Shown here one piece after another: positions 1 through 8,853 of a stretch of 64,000 nt of DNA. Source of the stretch: an uncultured Prevotellaceae bacterium (GTDB lineage: Bacteria > Bacteroidota > Bacteroidia > Bacteroidales > Bacteroidaceae); contig ONCG01000005.1 in NCBI GenBank assembly GCA_900316285.1, positions 62,001-126,000 on the forward strand, in the 5' to 3' direction. The position numbers were made by a program, and so were the translations under genes. The notes beneath the pieces were generated by a model. It searched no databases, had not been told where the DNA came from, and worked only from the letters and a program-made list of their open reading frames with translations. How positions within the stretch are numbered: the first letter of the stretch is position 1; every line of letters begins with the position of its first letter.

Positions 1-45
1 TTATGTTGTTCTAGTTGTTTTTAAATAGGGAAAGAATTGTCTTCC

Positions 46-1074
46 CTACCTCGTAGTCCCTCGGATGATAAGTCTAGTTCTGACGACGCGCTTCTCTACA
101 TGGCCCGGCGGCAGCGAGCCTTCCACCAGCTGGATGAGGATGTTGGCAGCCTCCTCGCCAACGGTGACGCCACGCTGCTCGACGGTGGTGAGCATCGGGT
201 CGCAAGCCACAGCCCGCTGACCATTTGTAAAACCGCATATCGAGATGTCCTCAGGCACCCGATAGCCCATGCGTTTCGCTGAATAGAGGATGCCGATGGC
301 GGTGTCGTCGTTGACGGCAAAGAACGCATCGGGTATCTCCTCCTCTGAGAGTATCTGCGGCGTAATGGCCTCAGCATCAGCGCGGTTGTCGCAGATGTGC
401 ACCCATTCCTCACGCGGCTGCAAGCCCTGACGCAGCAAAGCGTCGCGATAGCCGTTATAGCGGTTCTTCGAAATCTCGAGCGTCATCGATGCACCGTAGT
501 AGGCAATGCGCCGACAGCCCGTGTTGATGAGATGCGTTACGGCATTGAAGGCTCCCATGTAGTCGTCGACCACCACGCGCGAAGCATTCACACCAGTGCA
601 AATGCGGTCGTAGAACACCAATGGCACACCCATGTCGATGAGCTGCTGAAAGTGGTCGTACTTCTGCGTGTCCTTGGCCTGCGAGACGATGATGCCACAC
701 ACCTTATGTTCATAGAACGACTTACAGATTCGCACTTCGCGATCATATTGCTCGTCGCTTTGCGCAACCATGATGCTATAGCCGCGCGCCGAGGCCTCTT
801 GTTCAATACCACTTAGAATCGAGGAGAAATAGAAATGCGCAAACTGAGGGATGATGACACCAATGATTTTCTGCGGACGCACACGCGAGTGGCGCAGCGT
901 CTCAGCCACGTAGTTTGGCGTGAAATGGTGCGATTGCGCAAAAGCCTGTATGCGCTCACGCTGAGCCGCACTAATGCGGGGCGAATCCTTCAGCGCACGC
1001 GACACCGTAGCAACGGAAACACCCAGCTCCCGCGCAATGTCCTTCATCGTAATCGGTGTTGCTTCTTTCTTCAT
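46..1074 (-). CDS. LacI-family transcriptional regulator of the sus locus
   Basis: A 342-residue DNA-binding repressor/activator of normal LacI length. An N-terminal helix-turn-helix (about residues 8-30, containing MKDIARELGVSVATVSRALK) is followed by a periplasmic-binding-protein-like sensor domain with the usual KIIGVIIPQ opening strand. It is transcribed away from susC, with about 280 bp between the two starts, and that gap holds a perfect palindrome of LacI-operator type. Inference: it controls the starch genes in response to a maltose-type sugar. The Bacteroides sus locus uses the unrelated regulator SusR, so this is a different control design. The ligand cannot be read from sequence. 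Confidence 0.92.
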   Translation of the reverse strand: MKKEATPITMKDIARELGVSVATVSRALKDSPRISAAQRERIQAFAQSHHFTPNYVAETLRHSRVRPQKIIGVIIPQFAHFYFSSILSGIEQEASARGYSIMVAQSDEQYDREVRICKSFYEHKVCGIIVSQAKDTQKYDHFQQLIDMGVPLVFYDRICTGVNASRVVVDDYMGAFNAVTHLINTGCRRIAYYGASMTLEISKNRYNGYRDALLRQGLQPREEWVHICDNRADAEAITPQILSEEEIPDAFFAVNDDTAIGILYSAKRMGYRVPEDISICGFTNGQRAVACDPMLTTVEQRGVTVGEEAANILIQLVEGSLPPGHVEKRVVRTRLIIRGTTR

Positions 1075-1113
1075 TTTCTCGTGTCAGTAGTAAGACCATA
1101 GGTCTCTGTTTTG

Positions 1114-1121
1114 CAAAGTTA
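1114..1121 (-). promoter_or_regulatory. Probable -7 element of the lacI promoter
   Basis: On the minus strand this reads TAACTTTG, matching the Bacteroidetes -7 consensus TAnnTTTG, about 40 nt upstream of the lacI start. No good -33 TTTG lies at the usual spacing, so only half of the promoter is supported. Confidence 0.5.
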
Positions 1122-1176
1122 GGTAAAACTGCCGATACCTTGTCTTATCAATTTCAATTTGTTGGCGTTTTTGCTA

Positions 1177-1190
1177 TGCAAACGTTTGCA
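1177..1190. promoter_or_regulatory. Probable LacI-family operator
   Basis: The sequence TGCAAACGTTTGCA is a perfect 14-bp palindrome with the central CG typical of LacI/MalR/CcpA-type operators. A second partial site (AACGTTTTTTGCA) lies about 20 bp further on, at 1201-1213. Both sit between the divergent lacI and susC genes, upstream of the susC -7 element. Binding by the adjacent regulator is inferred from position and symmetry. Confidence 0.75.
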
Positions 1191-1244
1191 CAACATTAAT
1201 AACGTTTTTTGCACAAAAAAAGTACAAATAGTATTAGGAAATAT

Positions 1245-1252
1245 TACCTTTG
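1245..1252 (+). promoter_or_regulatory. Probable -7 element of the susC promoter
   Basis: TACCTTTG matches TAnnTTTG and is followed by GCACC, a common Bacteroidetes start region. It implies a 5' leader of roughly 95 nt before susC, containing a small GCCTA/TAGGC hairpin at 1275-1289. No -33 TTTG lies at normal spacing, which fits a promoter that needs or escapes a regulator. Confidence 0.6.
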
Positions 1253-1354
1253 CACCGTATTTTGTCGTATTAGCGCCTAAAAACTAGGCAGTTACGGCAT
1301 CTGACCTGGTATACTAACAACCAATAATAACTTAAACTCTTAAAAAATGTAGTA

Positions 1355-4309
1355 ATGATGAAGCAGGTAAAATTAATGCCTAAGAGAATGCTCGCATTGA
1401 TATGTGGGCTGATTCTCTCTATCACTGCCTTTGCACAGCAAATCACTGTCAACGGCAACGTGGTGGACGCTACCGGCGAACCAATCATCGGAGCCACCGT
1501 CCGTGTCGCAGGACAACAGGGTGGCGTAATTACCGATTTTGACGGTAACTTCCACATTCAAGCAAACAGCGGTGCTACCATCACGGTCAGCTACGTGGGC
1601 TATCAGGAAGCTCAAGTGGCCGCTGCTCCGCGTGTGAACATCGTACTCCAAGACGATGCCCAACTGCTGAAAGACGTGGTGGTCATCGGTTACGGTACGG
1701 TGAAAAAGAGCGATGCCACCGGTTCGGTGATGTCGGTAGAAGCCGACCAGCTGAACAAAGGTCTGGCTACGTCGCCCGCCGATCTGCTGCAGGGTAAGAC
1801 CCCAGGTGTACAGATCACGACCAACAGCGGTGCACCGGGCGCCGGTAGCACCATCCGCATCCGTGGCGGCTCGTCACTCTCAGCTTCTAACGACCCGCTG
1901 ATCGTTATCGACGGTCTGCCTATCAGTGGAACAGGCATCAGCGGTGGTGACGTTCTGAACACCATTAACCCGAACGACATCGAGAGCTTCTCCATCCTGA
2001 AGGATGCTTCGGCAACCGCCATCTATGGTAGCCGTGCTTCTAACGGTGTGATTCTGATTACCACCAAGAAGGGTAAGGCAGGTTCGAAGCCTCGCGTAAA
2101 CATCGACATGACAGGTACGGTGAAGACCGTAGCCAAGAAGGTCGACGTGCTCGATGCCAATGCCTTCAGAGAGTTCTTCACAGCCAACTATGCTGACAAT
2201 GCCGACGCTATGGCTGCCCTGGGCAACGCCAACACCAACTGGCAAGATCAGATTTATCGCACTGCCTTCAGTGAGGAAATCAACGCCAGCGTGACGGGTG
2301 GCTATGTGGCAAAGAACAAAGCATTCAGCATGCCTTATCGCGTCAGCGCAGGCTTCCTGAACAATGATGGTACGCTGAAGACCACCAACATGAATCGTGG
2401 AACCATCGGCCTGAACCTCACACCGACACTCCTCAACGATCGTCTGACCATCAACCTGAATGGTAAGGGTGTGTTCACGCACAACTCATTCGCCGACGAG
2501 GGTGCTATCGGCCAGGCCGTGAAGTACAACCCGCTGAAGCCCGTCTACAACGAAGACGGTAGCTATCACTATTGGATGATCAGCGGTCTGCCCAACTCGA
2601 TGTCCTTGCTGAACCCTGTTGCTCAACTGTACCAGCAAAACAAGGACTCCTATGTTCGTCGCTTCGTGGGTAACGCTCAGTTCGACTACAAGTTCAAGTT
2701 CCTCGAAGGCCTCCGCGCCAACCTGAACCTCGGTCTCGACTACAGCACCACAACTGGTTGGAACGTCACCGAGAAGGACAGCGAAATCTCTTGGCACAAC
2801 AAGGTAGAGAATGGTAGTGGTGCTTGGCAGAAGTACACGCAGAAGCGCCAGGACAAGACCTTGGAGTTCTATCTCGCCTATGCTCGCGAGTTGAAGGAAA
2901 TCAACAGCCGCTTCGATATCCTCGGCGGTTACAGCTGGCAGCACTTCCATAACGAGACCACCGACTTCAAGAGGGCCAACGATGGTTCTGGAACGGAATT
3001 CAACTACACACCTCTCTTCAAAACAGAAAGCTATCTGGTTTCGTTCTACGGCCGTTTGAACTACACGTTCATGGACCGCTATCTCCTCACCGCTACACTC
3101 CGTAACGATGGTACATCGCGCTTCCAGAACAACAAGTGGGGTCTGTTCCCATCAGTAGCTCTTGCTTGGCGTATCAGCGAGGAGCCGTTCCTCCACAATG
3201 TCGACTGGCTGTCGAACCTGAAGCTCCGTCTAGGCTATGGTATCACCGGTCAGCAGAACATCGGTCAGGGTGACTATCCTTCTATTCCTACCTACCACAC
3301 CAACATGGGTGGTTCGTACTACTGGTTTGGCAACAACGTCATCGTTCCTATCACTCCGAGGGGCTACGCCGCTCAGATCAAGTGGGAGGAGACCACAACT
3401 TATAACATCGGTCTCGACTTCGGTTTCTGGAACAACCGCATCAATGGTAGCGTTGACGTCTACAAGCGCGTCACCAACGACTTGTTGAACTACGTTCCCG
3501 TGGCTGGTCTGACCAACCTGACCAACTATCTGCTGCAGAATGTTGGTGATATGGAGAACAAGGGTATTGAAGTTGCCTTGAACGTAGTGCCCATCGAGAA
3601 GAAAGACCTGCGCTGGGAAATCGGCGTGAACGTGGCCTACAACAAGAATGAAATCACTCGCCTGACAGCCAGCGATGATCCCAGCTACCTCGGTGTAGAG
3701 ACTGGCGGCATCTCCGGTGGTGTTGGTAACAACATCCAAATTCAGAAGGTGGGCAACCCCCTCAACTCGTTCTACGTGTTCCAGCAGGTTTACGACGAGG
3801 CTGGCAAGCCCCTGGAAGGCGTCTACGTTGACCGCAACCACGATGGTCAGATCATCGACGACGACCGTTACGTTTACTACAAGCCCGATGCCGATGTGAA
3901 CATCGGTCTGAACACCGAGCTGAGCTACAAGAAGTGGACCCTCTCGGCATCGCTTCGCTCAAGCCTTGGCAACTATGTCTACAACAACGTACAGTCGGAT
4001 GCAGAGATGAAGGCAGACATGTGGACCAATAACTTCATTGCCAACCGCATTTCTTCAGCTCCTTACACCAACTTCGCACAGGCTCAGTACAAGAGCGACT
4101 ACTATGTGCAGAACGCTTCGTTCCTGAAGCTCGACAGAGTGACACTTGCCTATAACATCTGCGACTGGGCACGTGTGCACTTCACAGCTCAGAACATCTT
4201 CACCATCACCAACTACAAGGGCGTAGACCCCGAGGTTGCAGGTGGTATTGATAATAATATGTATCCGCGTTCGCGCAACTTCCTCGTAGGTGCAAGCTTT
4301 AACTTTTAA
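1355..4309 (+). CDS. susC: SusC-type TonB-dependent outer-membrane transporter
   Basis: A 984-residue outer-membrane receptor that imports oligosaccharides using TonB energy. It has a signal peptide (residues 1-28, ending ITAFAQ), a carboxypeptidase-D-like Ig domain typical of SusC (about 30-105, with GEPIIGATV and ITDFDGNF), the SusC signature DVVVIGYGTVKK (about 107-118), a plug domain with IRGGSSL and a long beta-barrel ending in Phe (GASFNF). It is the first gene of the operon and is followed 20 bp later by susD. The neighbouring amylases indicate a starch or maltodextrin substrate. The start could equally be the second Met. Confidence 0.95.
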   Translation: MMKQVKLMPKRMLALICGLILSITAFAQQITVNGNVVDATGEPIIGATVRVAGQQGGVITDFDGNFHIQANSGATITVSYVGYQEAQVAAAPRVNIVLQDDAQLLKDVVVIGYGTVKKSDATGSVMSVEADQLNKGLATSPADLLQGKTPGVQITTNSGAPGAGSTIRIRGGSSLSASNDPLIVIDGLPISGTGISGGDVLNTINPNDIESFSILKDASATAIYGSRASNGVILITTKKGKAGSKPRVNIDMTGTVKTVAKKVDVLDANAFREFFTANYADNADAMAALGNANTNWQDQIYRTAFSEEINASVTGGYVAKNKAFSMPYRVSAGFLNNDGTLKTTNMNRGTIGLNLTPTLLNDRLTINLNGKGVFTHNSFADEGAIGQAVKYNPLKPVYNEDGSYHYWMISGLPNSMSLLNPVAQLYQQNKDSYVRRFVGNAQFDYKFKFLEGLRANLNLGLDYSTTTGWNVTEKDSEISWHNKVENGSGAWQKYTQKRQDKTLEFYLAYARELKEINSRFDILGGYSWQHFHNETTDFKRANDGSGTEFNYTPLFKTESYLVSFYGRLNYTFMDRYLLTATLRNDGTSRFQNNKWGLFPSVALAWRISEEPFLHNVDWLSNLKLRLGYGITGQQNIGQGDYPSIPTYHTNMGGSYYWFGNNVIVPITPRGYAAQIKWEETTTYNIGLDFGFWNNRINGSVDVYKRVTNDLLNYVPVAGLTNLTNYLLQNVGDMENKGIEVALNVVPIEKKDLRWEIGVNVAYNKNEITRLTASDDPSYLGVETGGISGGVGNNIQIQKVGNPLNSFYVFQQVYDEAGKPLEGVYVDRNHDGQIIDDDRYVYYKPDADVNIGLNTELSYKKWTLSASLRSSLGNYVYNNVQSDAEMKADMWTNNFIANRISSAPYTNFAQAQYKSDYYVQNASFLKLDRVTLAYNICDWARVHFTAQNIFTITNYKGVDPEVAGGIDNNMYPRSRNFLVGASFNF

Positions 4310-4315
4310 TTAATT

Positions 4316-4321
4316 AGGAGG
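4316..4321 (+). promoter_or_regulatory. Strong Shine-Dalgarno site for susD
   Basis: AGGAGG lies 8 nt before the susD ATG. Bacteroidetes genes rarely use a good Shine-Dalgarno sequence, and most starts in this window have AT-rich leaders instead, so this one probably supports high susD translation. Confidence 0.6.
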
Positions 4322-4329
4322 ATCAGAAT

Positions 4330-5895
4330 ATGAAATTCAATATGAAGAAAACCGCTATATTTAGCTTTGCCTTTGCAACTGCCGTGTCCTTCACTTCTTG
4401 TGTGGGCGACCTGGACGTGACGCCTATCGACCCCAACCTCGACACTCCGGAGAATGTGCTCACTGGCACAGAGGCATACAACCAACTACTCGCCAAGTGC
4501 TATTCTGCACTTGCAGTGAGCTCGCCCGACGGCGATAGTGGCAGCCCTGACATCTCGGGTATCGACGGTGGCTTCGGCCAGTATCTGCGTGCCCTGTATA
4601 ACCTGCAGGAGCTCCCCACCGACGAGGCAGTGATTGGCTGGAACGACCAGACCATTAAGGATCTGCACGGACTGCAGTGGACTTCAAGCGACGTCTTCGT
4701 ATCTGCTTGCTACAGCCGCGTGTTCTACCAGATTTCCATCTGCAACGAGGTGATGCGCCAGATCGACGCTGCAGGCTCTAACGATGCCCTGATGCAGCAA
4801 TATCGTGCAGAGGCTCGCGCCCTTCGCGGACTGAGCTATCTGCATGCCATCGACCTCTTTGGTAATGTTCCTTTTGCCGACGAGAAATCAGAAGTCGGTG
4901 GTGCCAACCCCCAGCAAATCAGCCGTGCCGACCTCTTCAACTGGTTGGTGAAGGACATGGAGGAATGTGCTGAGCAGCTGCCTGCCAATCCTGAGAAGTA
5001 TCGCGCCGGCAAGGGTCTGGTCTACATGATTCTGGCTAAGCTCTATCTGAACGCAAAGGTCTATACTGGCAATGCCAACTATGCAAAGTGTGCTGAATAC
5101 TGCCAGAAGATCATCGACCTGGGCTACAAGCTCGAGTCTTCTTCTAACTACTACAAGATGTTCTGTGCCGACAACGACCAGATGCTTGGTGTTGGTCACG
5201 AAATCATCTTCAGCGTCTATCAGGACCACATCAACACCCAAGCCTATGGTGGTACAACCTACATCGTCTGCGGTGGTATTGGTGGCAACATGGATCCTTC
5301 AGCCTATGGCCTCGGCGGTACTGGTTGGGGTGGACTGCGCGTAACACCTCAGTTCGTTGACAAGTTCGAGATCACCGACCAGCGTGCACAGTTCTTCACC
5401 GATGGTCAAAGCAAGACCATTACGGATTTGAGTAACTTCCAGAGCGGCTATGCCTTCACGAAGTTCACCAACCTGAAGGCCGACGGCACAAAGATGGCTG
5501 ATGCCAACTCGTTCGTCGATACCGACTTCCCGGTGTTCCGTCTGGCTGATGTCTATCTGATGCTGGCTGAATGCCAGGTGGTAGGTGGTGTTTCTTGCGA
5601 CGGTATCGCCAAGTTCAATGAGGTTCGCAACCGTGCAGGTGTGGCAAGCATTGCCAATCCCTCGGCACAGGACATCATCGACGAGCGTGCCCGCGAGCTT
5701 GCTTGGGAGTGCCATCGTCGTAGCGACCTTGTTCGCTTCGGTCTGCTCACCAGCTCCGACTATCTCTGGTCCCACAAGGGCATGAATAGTAACGTCGGTA
5801 CTCCTCATGGCGTCGACAGCAAGTACAACCTCTTCCCCTTGGCTTCGAGCGACATGATTTCGAACCCGAACCTGAAGCAGAATGCTGGCTATTAA
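4330..5895 (+). CDS. susD: SusD-type starch-binding outer-membrane lipoprotein
   Basis: A 521-residue RagB/SusD family surface lipoprotein that caps the SusC channel and captures glycan. The N-terminus is a lipoprotein signal ending in SFTSC. TPR-like helices follow, with the family signatures ALRGLSYLHAIDLFGNVPF and, near the C-terminus, DERARELAWECHRRSDLVRFG. Length and order match the family. It lies immediately downstream of susC and upstream of susE- and susF-like genes, which points to starch as the ligand. An internal Met at codon 5 is an alternative start. Confidence 0.95.
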   Translation: MKFNMKKTAIFSFAFATAVSFTSCVGDLDVTPIDPNLDTPENVLTGTEAYNQLLAKCYSALAVSSPDGDSGSPDISGIDGGFGQYLRALYNLQELPTDEAVIGWNDQTIKDLHGLQWTSSDVFVSACYSRVFYQISICNEVMRQIDAAGSNDALMQQYRAEARALRGLSYLHAIDLFGNVPFADEKSEVGGANPQQISRADLFNWLVKDMEECAEQLPANPEKYRAGKGLVYMILAKLYLNAKVYTGNANYAKCAEYCQKIIDLGYKLESSSNYYKMFCADNDQMLGVGHEIIFSVYQDHINTQAYGGTTYIVCGGIGGNMDPSAYGLGGTGWGGLRVTPQFVDKFEITDQRAQFFTDGQSKTITDLSNFQSGYAFTKFTNLKADGTKMADANSFVDTDFPVFRLADVYLMLAECQVVGGVSCDGIAKFNEVRNRAGVASIANPSAQDIIDERARELAWECHRRSDLVRFGLLTSSDYLWSHKGMNSNVGTPHGVDSKYNLFPLASSDMISNPNLKQNAGY

Positions 5896-5930
5896 TTCAT
5901 TTGCGAAAACGTATATAAAAAGAAAAAGAT

Positions 5931-6836
5931 ATGAAAGCAAAATATTTTAAGTCTGGTTTGCTGTTTGCGGCTTTCGCCATGCTGTTCGCAGCCTGCGATT
6001 CCGACCGCGACGACAATCCTGTGCTCGGTCCGAACCATACGGCTTCAGAATTTGTGCTGAATGAGTCGCCTCTTTCCGAGCAATACATACAGTTGTCGGC
6101 CGACAACACCGTGAAGCTCACATGGTCGCAGCCTAACTACGGTGTGAACACTCCCGTGAACTATAAAGTTCAGGTAGGTCTGGTCGAAAACGGCAATGTG
6201 AAGTGGAGCGACAATTATCTGGAGACCGGCTTCACCACCTGCTCTGCCAATATCAGCGGAGAGGAAATCGCTAAGGCCATCTGTCAGATTGATGGCTTCG
6301 CAACCGAAGACGACTATGTCGACATGGGCTTCCGCGAGGTTGCCATGCGTGTCTTGGCTAACATTCAGACCACCAGCCAGCAGGAAGTAGAAGGCACTGC
6401 AATCGTGTCAAACTATGTCACCTTCAAGCACATGGCTGCTTATTGCATGATTCCAACCAAGGGCACTTTGTGGGTAATCGGTTCTTGCTGCGGCTGGCCA
6501 GAACCTTCGCAAGGCAACAAGCAGACCCTCGTCGACGGTGGCTGGTTCATCGAAGAGACTGAGATAGGAAGCAATGTGTTCAAGGGCATCGTAGACATGC
6601 CTGAGGGCGATCTTACTTTCCGCTTCTATACCAAGCTGACAGGCTGGGACGGCGGCGACTCTTATGGATTCAAGGTTGAAGACGAGGCTACCGAGATTAC
6701 GCTGACCAATGGTGCATACTCAGGAAAGGGTATGACTGGTAAGGGCTCCTGGTTCATTGCAGGATTCCCCGGTGGCAAGATGGAACTCACAGTTGACAGA
6801 AACAATAACAATGTCAACTTCCAACTCCTCAATTAA
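5931..6836 (+). CDS. susE: SusE-like starch-binding lipoprotein
   Basis: A 301-residue lipoprotein (signal ending LFAAC, Cys at about 22). The first half resembles the SusE N-terminal domain found in Bacteroidetes glycan lipoproteins: a fibronectin-like fold beginning after VLNESPLSEQ with LTWSQPNYG. The C-terminal half (about 175-301, from GTLWVIGSCCGWPEP) resembles a SusE/SusF starch-binding module, with aromatic residues in the expected Trp/Gly-rich loops. It is the third gene of the sus operon. SusE proteins bind starch at the cell surface but are not enzymes. The symbol is by position and domain, since these lipoproteins diverge fast. Confidence 0.8.
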   Translation: MKAKYFKSGLLFAAFAMLFAACDSDRDDNPVLGPNHTASEFVLNESPLSEQYIQLSADNTVKLTWSQPNYGVNTPVNYKVQVGLVENGNVKWSDNYLETGFTTCSANISGEEIAKAICQIDGFATEDDYVDMGFREVAMRVLANIQTTSQQEVEGTAIVSNYVTFKHMAAYCMIPTKGTLWVIGSCCGWPEPSQGNKQTLVDGGWFIEETEIGSNVFKGIVDMPEGDLTFRFYTKLTGWDGGDSYGFKVEDEATEITLTNGAYSGKGMTGKGSWFIAGFPGGKMELTVDRNNNNVNFQLLN

Positions 6837-6868
6837 TTCATCCGCAATAGAAATGATCATATAATCAA

Positions 6869-8764
6869 ATGAATAAGAAGATGAAAAAACTAAGTTTATA
6901 CATGATGGCTCTGCTGAGCATGGTGCTGGTATCGTGCAATCAGGACTTCCTCACGGAATTCCTGCCCCAGACCAATCTTCCTGAGAGCCAGCTTAAGATG
7001 AGCGACGTCAGCGTCAGTAGTACGGTTTCTGCGATTAGCATTGCCGACTTCATCAACGCTGAGACTGGTGAGGAGACTGCCATCCCTATCGGCACAGCCA
7101 AAGTGGCCGAGGGTGCTATGCCCGCCAATACGATTCTGAAGGCTGAAGTAGAGTTTGCTACCGATCCTGAATTCTCCAACAAGGTTGTGCTCGATGCCAA
7201 CAGCCTCGATGGTACCGACGTCATCTCACTTTCGCCGAACGCTTTGCAAGATGCTTATTTCAATAACATCACTCGCAATCCTGCAACGACGACTGCTTAT
7301 GTGCGCGTCATCCTCTATACCGTCACCGATGGTACTTCTGTTGCCATTGTGGGCAAACCCGGTGAGAACTATTTCGCCGAGCGAACCATCCAGTTCACTC
7401 CGCTGAACAAAGTTCAGATTTCGCCTGCATACTATGTCATCGGTGCAGCTGCCGGCTGGAGTGCCGACGGAGCACGTACGCAGAAGTTCCAACACAGCGA
7501 TGCTGATGTCTACGACGATCCTATCTTCACGATTGTCGTTGATGCCGGTGGCGACGACTGCTGGTTCGCTATTGGCGACGATACAGCTCTCGACGCAATC
7601 GCAAACGATAACGACTGGAGCAAGTTGCTTGGAACCAAGGGTGCCAGCGAGGATCTAACGGGAACGATGGACTTCCGTTACAATCTTGGTGGTGATCACT
7701 CCTTCCACGTAACAGGTGCCAAGAAGATCCGCATTACTCTTAATATGCTGGAGTATAGCTACACCATCGAACCTGTGAACATCTCGGATGCTTACTATCT
7801 GGTGGGTGGTCCGGGCTCATGGAGCAGCGATAAGAGCCAGAAGTTCAGCCACAGCAATGCCAACGTCTTCGACGATCCTGTGTTCACTTATGTCTTCGAA
7901 GGCAATGGTGGCACTGGCGACATTTGGTTCGCATTTGGCGACGCCGATGCTCTTGACGCCATTGACGCAGGCGATTGGAACCAGCTCTACGGAACCAAGG
8001 GCGAAAGCACCGATCTGAGCGGTTCGTTCGATCGTCGTTACAACCTTGGTGGCGATCACTCCTTCTGCGTAGACGGTACGGCCAAGTTCTACCGTTTCCA
8101 GATCAACATGGCCGATATGACCTACACCATCACTCCGCTGAACTTCCAGCAGTACATCTACGAAGCTGGTGTCAACAATGGTTGGGGTGGTACCGAACAG
8201 CCTCTCTACTGCGGCGACGGTAATGGCACATACACCGGCTTCTTCTATGCCAAGGAAGACTCTTGGACCGACGGCAAGGGTGCCTTCAAGCTCCGTGGTG
8301 CTGCTGACAACTGGGACAACGGCAACTATGGAACGGGCACGCTCAACGATGATGGCTTGACCGGCACGCTGATTGATGACGGTAATTCCGGCAACATCAT
8401 GCCCGCTCCTGGCTTCTATCGTGCTGACGTCAATTTGGCCGACATGACTTACAAACTCACGCCTATCAAGAGTGTGTTCGTCGTGGGTAGCGCGCTTAAT
8501 AACGACTGGGATCGTGGTGTCGAGATGACCTACAACTTCGACAAGCTCTGCTGGGAGTGTGATGCTACCTTCTCGGAAGCTGGCGTCATCAAGTTCAAGG
8601 GCAATGGCACCTGGGATACCGAGGACGGTAACTGGGGCGGTACTGCTGATAACATTGTCAATGGCTCCAACGACAATATTCCTGTCAGCGTGTCCGGCGA
8701 TGTTCATATCGAGTTCTATCCGCTCTGTGAAACGAAAGCCTACTGCACCATCACAAAGAGGTAA
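6869..8764 (+). CDS. susF: SusF-like multi-module starch-binding lipoprotein
   Basis: A 631-residue lipoprotein (signal ending MVLVSC). After a SusE-type N-terminal domain it carries four tandem starch-binding-like modules starting near residues 184, 305, 424 and 534, each opening with a YYVIG/YYLVG/YIYEAG/VFVVG strand and a Trp-containing loop. Modules 1 and 2 are close copies (both contain KFQHS or KFSHS, DALDAI, GTKG and YNLGGDHSF), so one arose by recent tandem duplication. B. thetaiotaomicron SusF has three such modules, so this version may be expanded. It is the last gene before a clear terminator. Confidence 0.82.
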   Translation: MNKKMKKLSLYMMALLSMVLVSCNQDFLTEFLPQTNLPESQLKMSDVSVSSTVSAISIADFINAETGEETAIPIGTAKVAEGAMPANTILKAEVEFATDPEFSNKVVLDANSLDGTDVISLSPNALQDAYFNNITRNPATTTAYVRVILYTVTDGTSVAIVGKPGENYFAERTIQFTPLNKVQISPAYYVIGAAAGWSADGARTQKFQHSDADVYDDPIFTIVVDAGGDDCWFAIGDDTALDAIANDNDWSKLLGTKGASEDLTGTMDFRYNLGGDHSFHVTGAKKIRITLNMLEYSYTIEPVNISDAYYLVGGPGSWSSDKSQKFSHSNANVFDDPVFTYVFEGNGGTGDIWFAFGDADALDAIDAGDWNQLYGTKGESTDLSGSFDRRYNLGGDHSFCVDGTAKFYRFQINMADMTYTITPLNFQQYIYEAGVNNGWGGTEQPLYCGDGNGTYTGFFYAKEDSWTDGKGAFKLRGAADNWDNGNYGTGTLNDDGLTGTLIDDGNSGNIMPAPGFYRADVNLADMTYKLTPIKSVFVVGSALNNDWDRGVEMTYNFDKLCWECDATFSEAGVIKFKGNGTWDTEDGNWGGTADNIVNGSNDNIPVSVSGDVHIEFYPLCETKAYCTITKR

Positions 8765-8784
8765 TAAATTTTTTCTATTGACAG

Positions 8785-8822
8785 CGAGGCGAGCCGCTTT
8801 AGTGGGACTCGCCTCGTTTTTC
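8785..8822 (+). terminator. Rho-independent terminator after the sus operon
   Basis: A 9-bp GC-rich stem (CGAGGCGAG at 8785-8793 pairing with CTCGCCTCG at 8808-8816) is followed directly by a run of T. It lies just after susF and before the GH13 lipoprotein gene, so the downstream amylase genes are either separately promoted or made by read-through. Confidence 0.85.
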
Positions 8823-8853
8823 TCCATAATGACACTATCATCATCGCTTTTTT

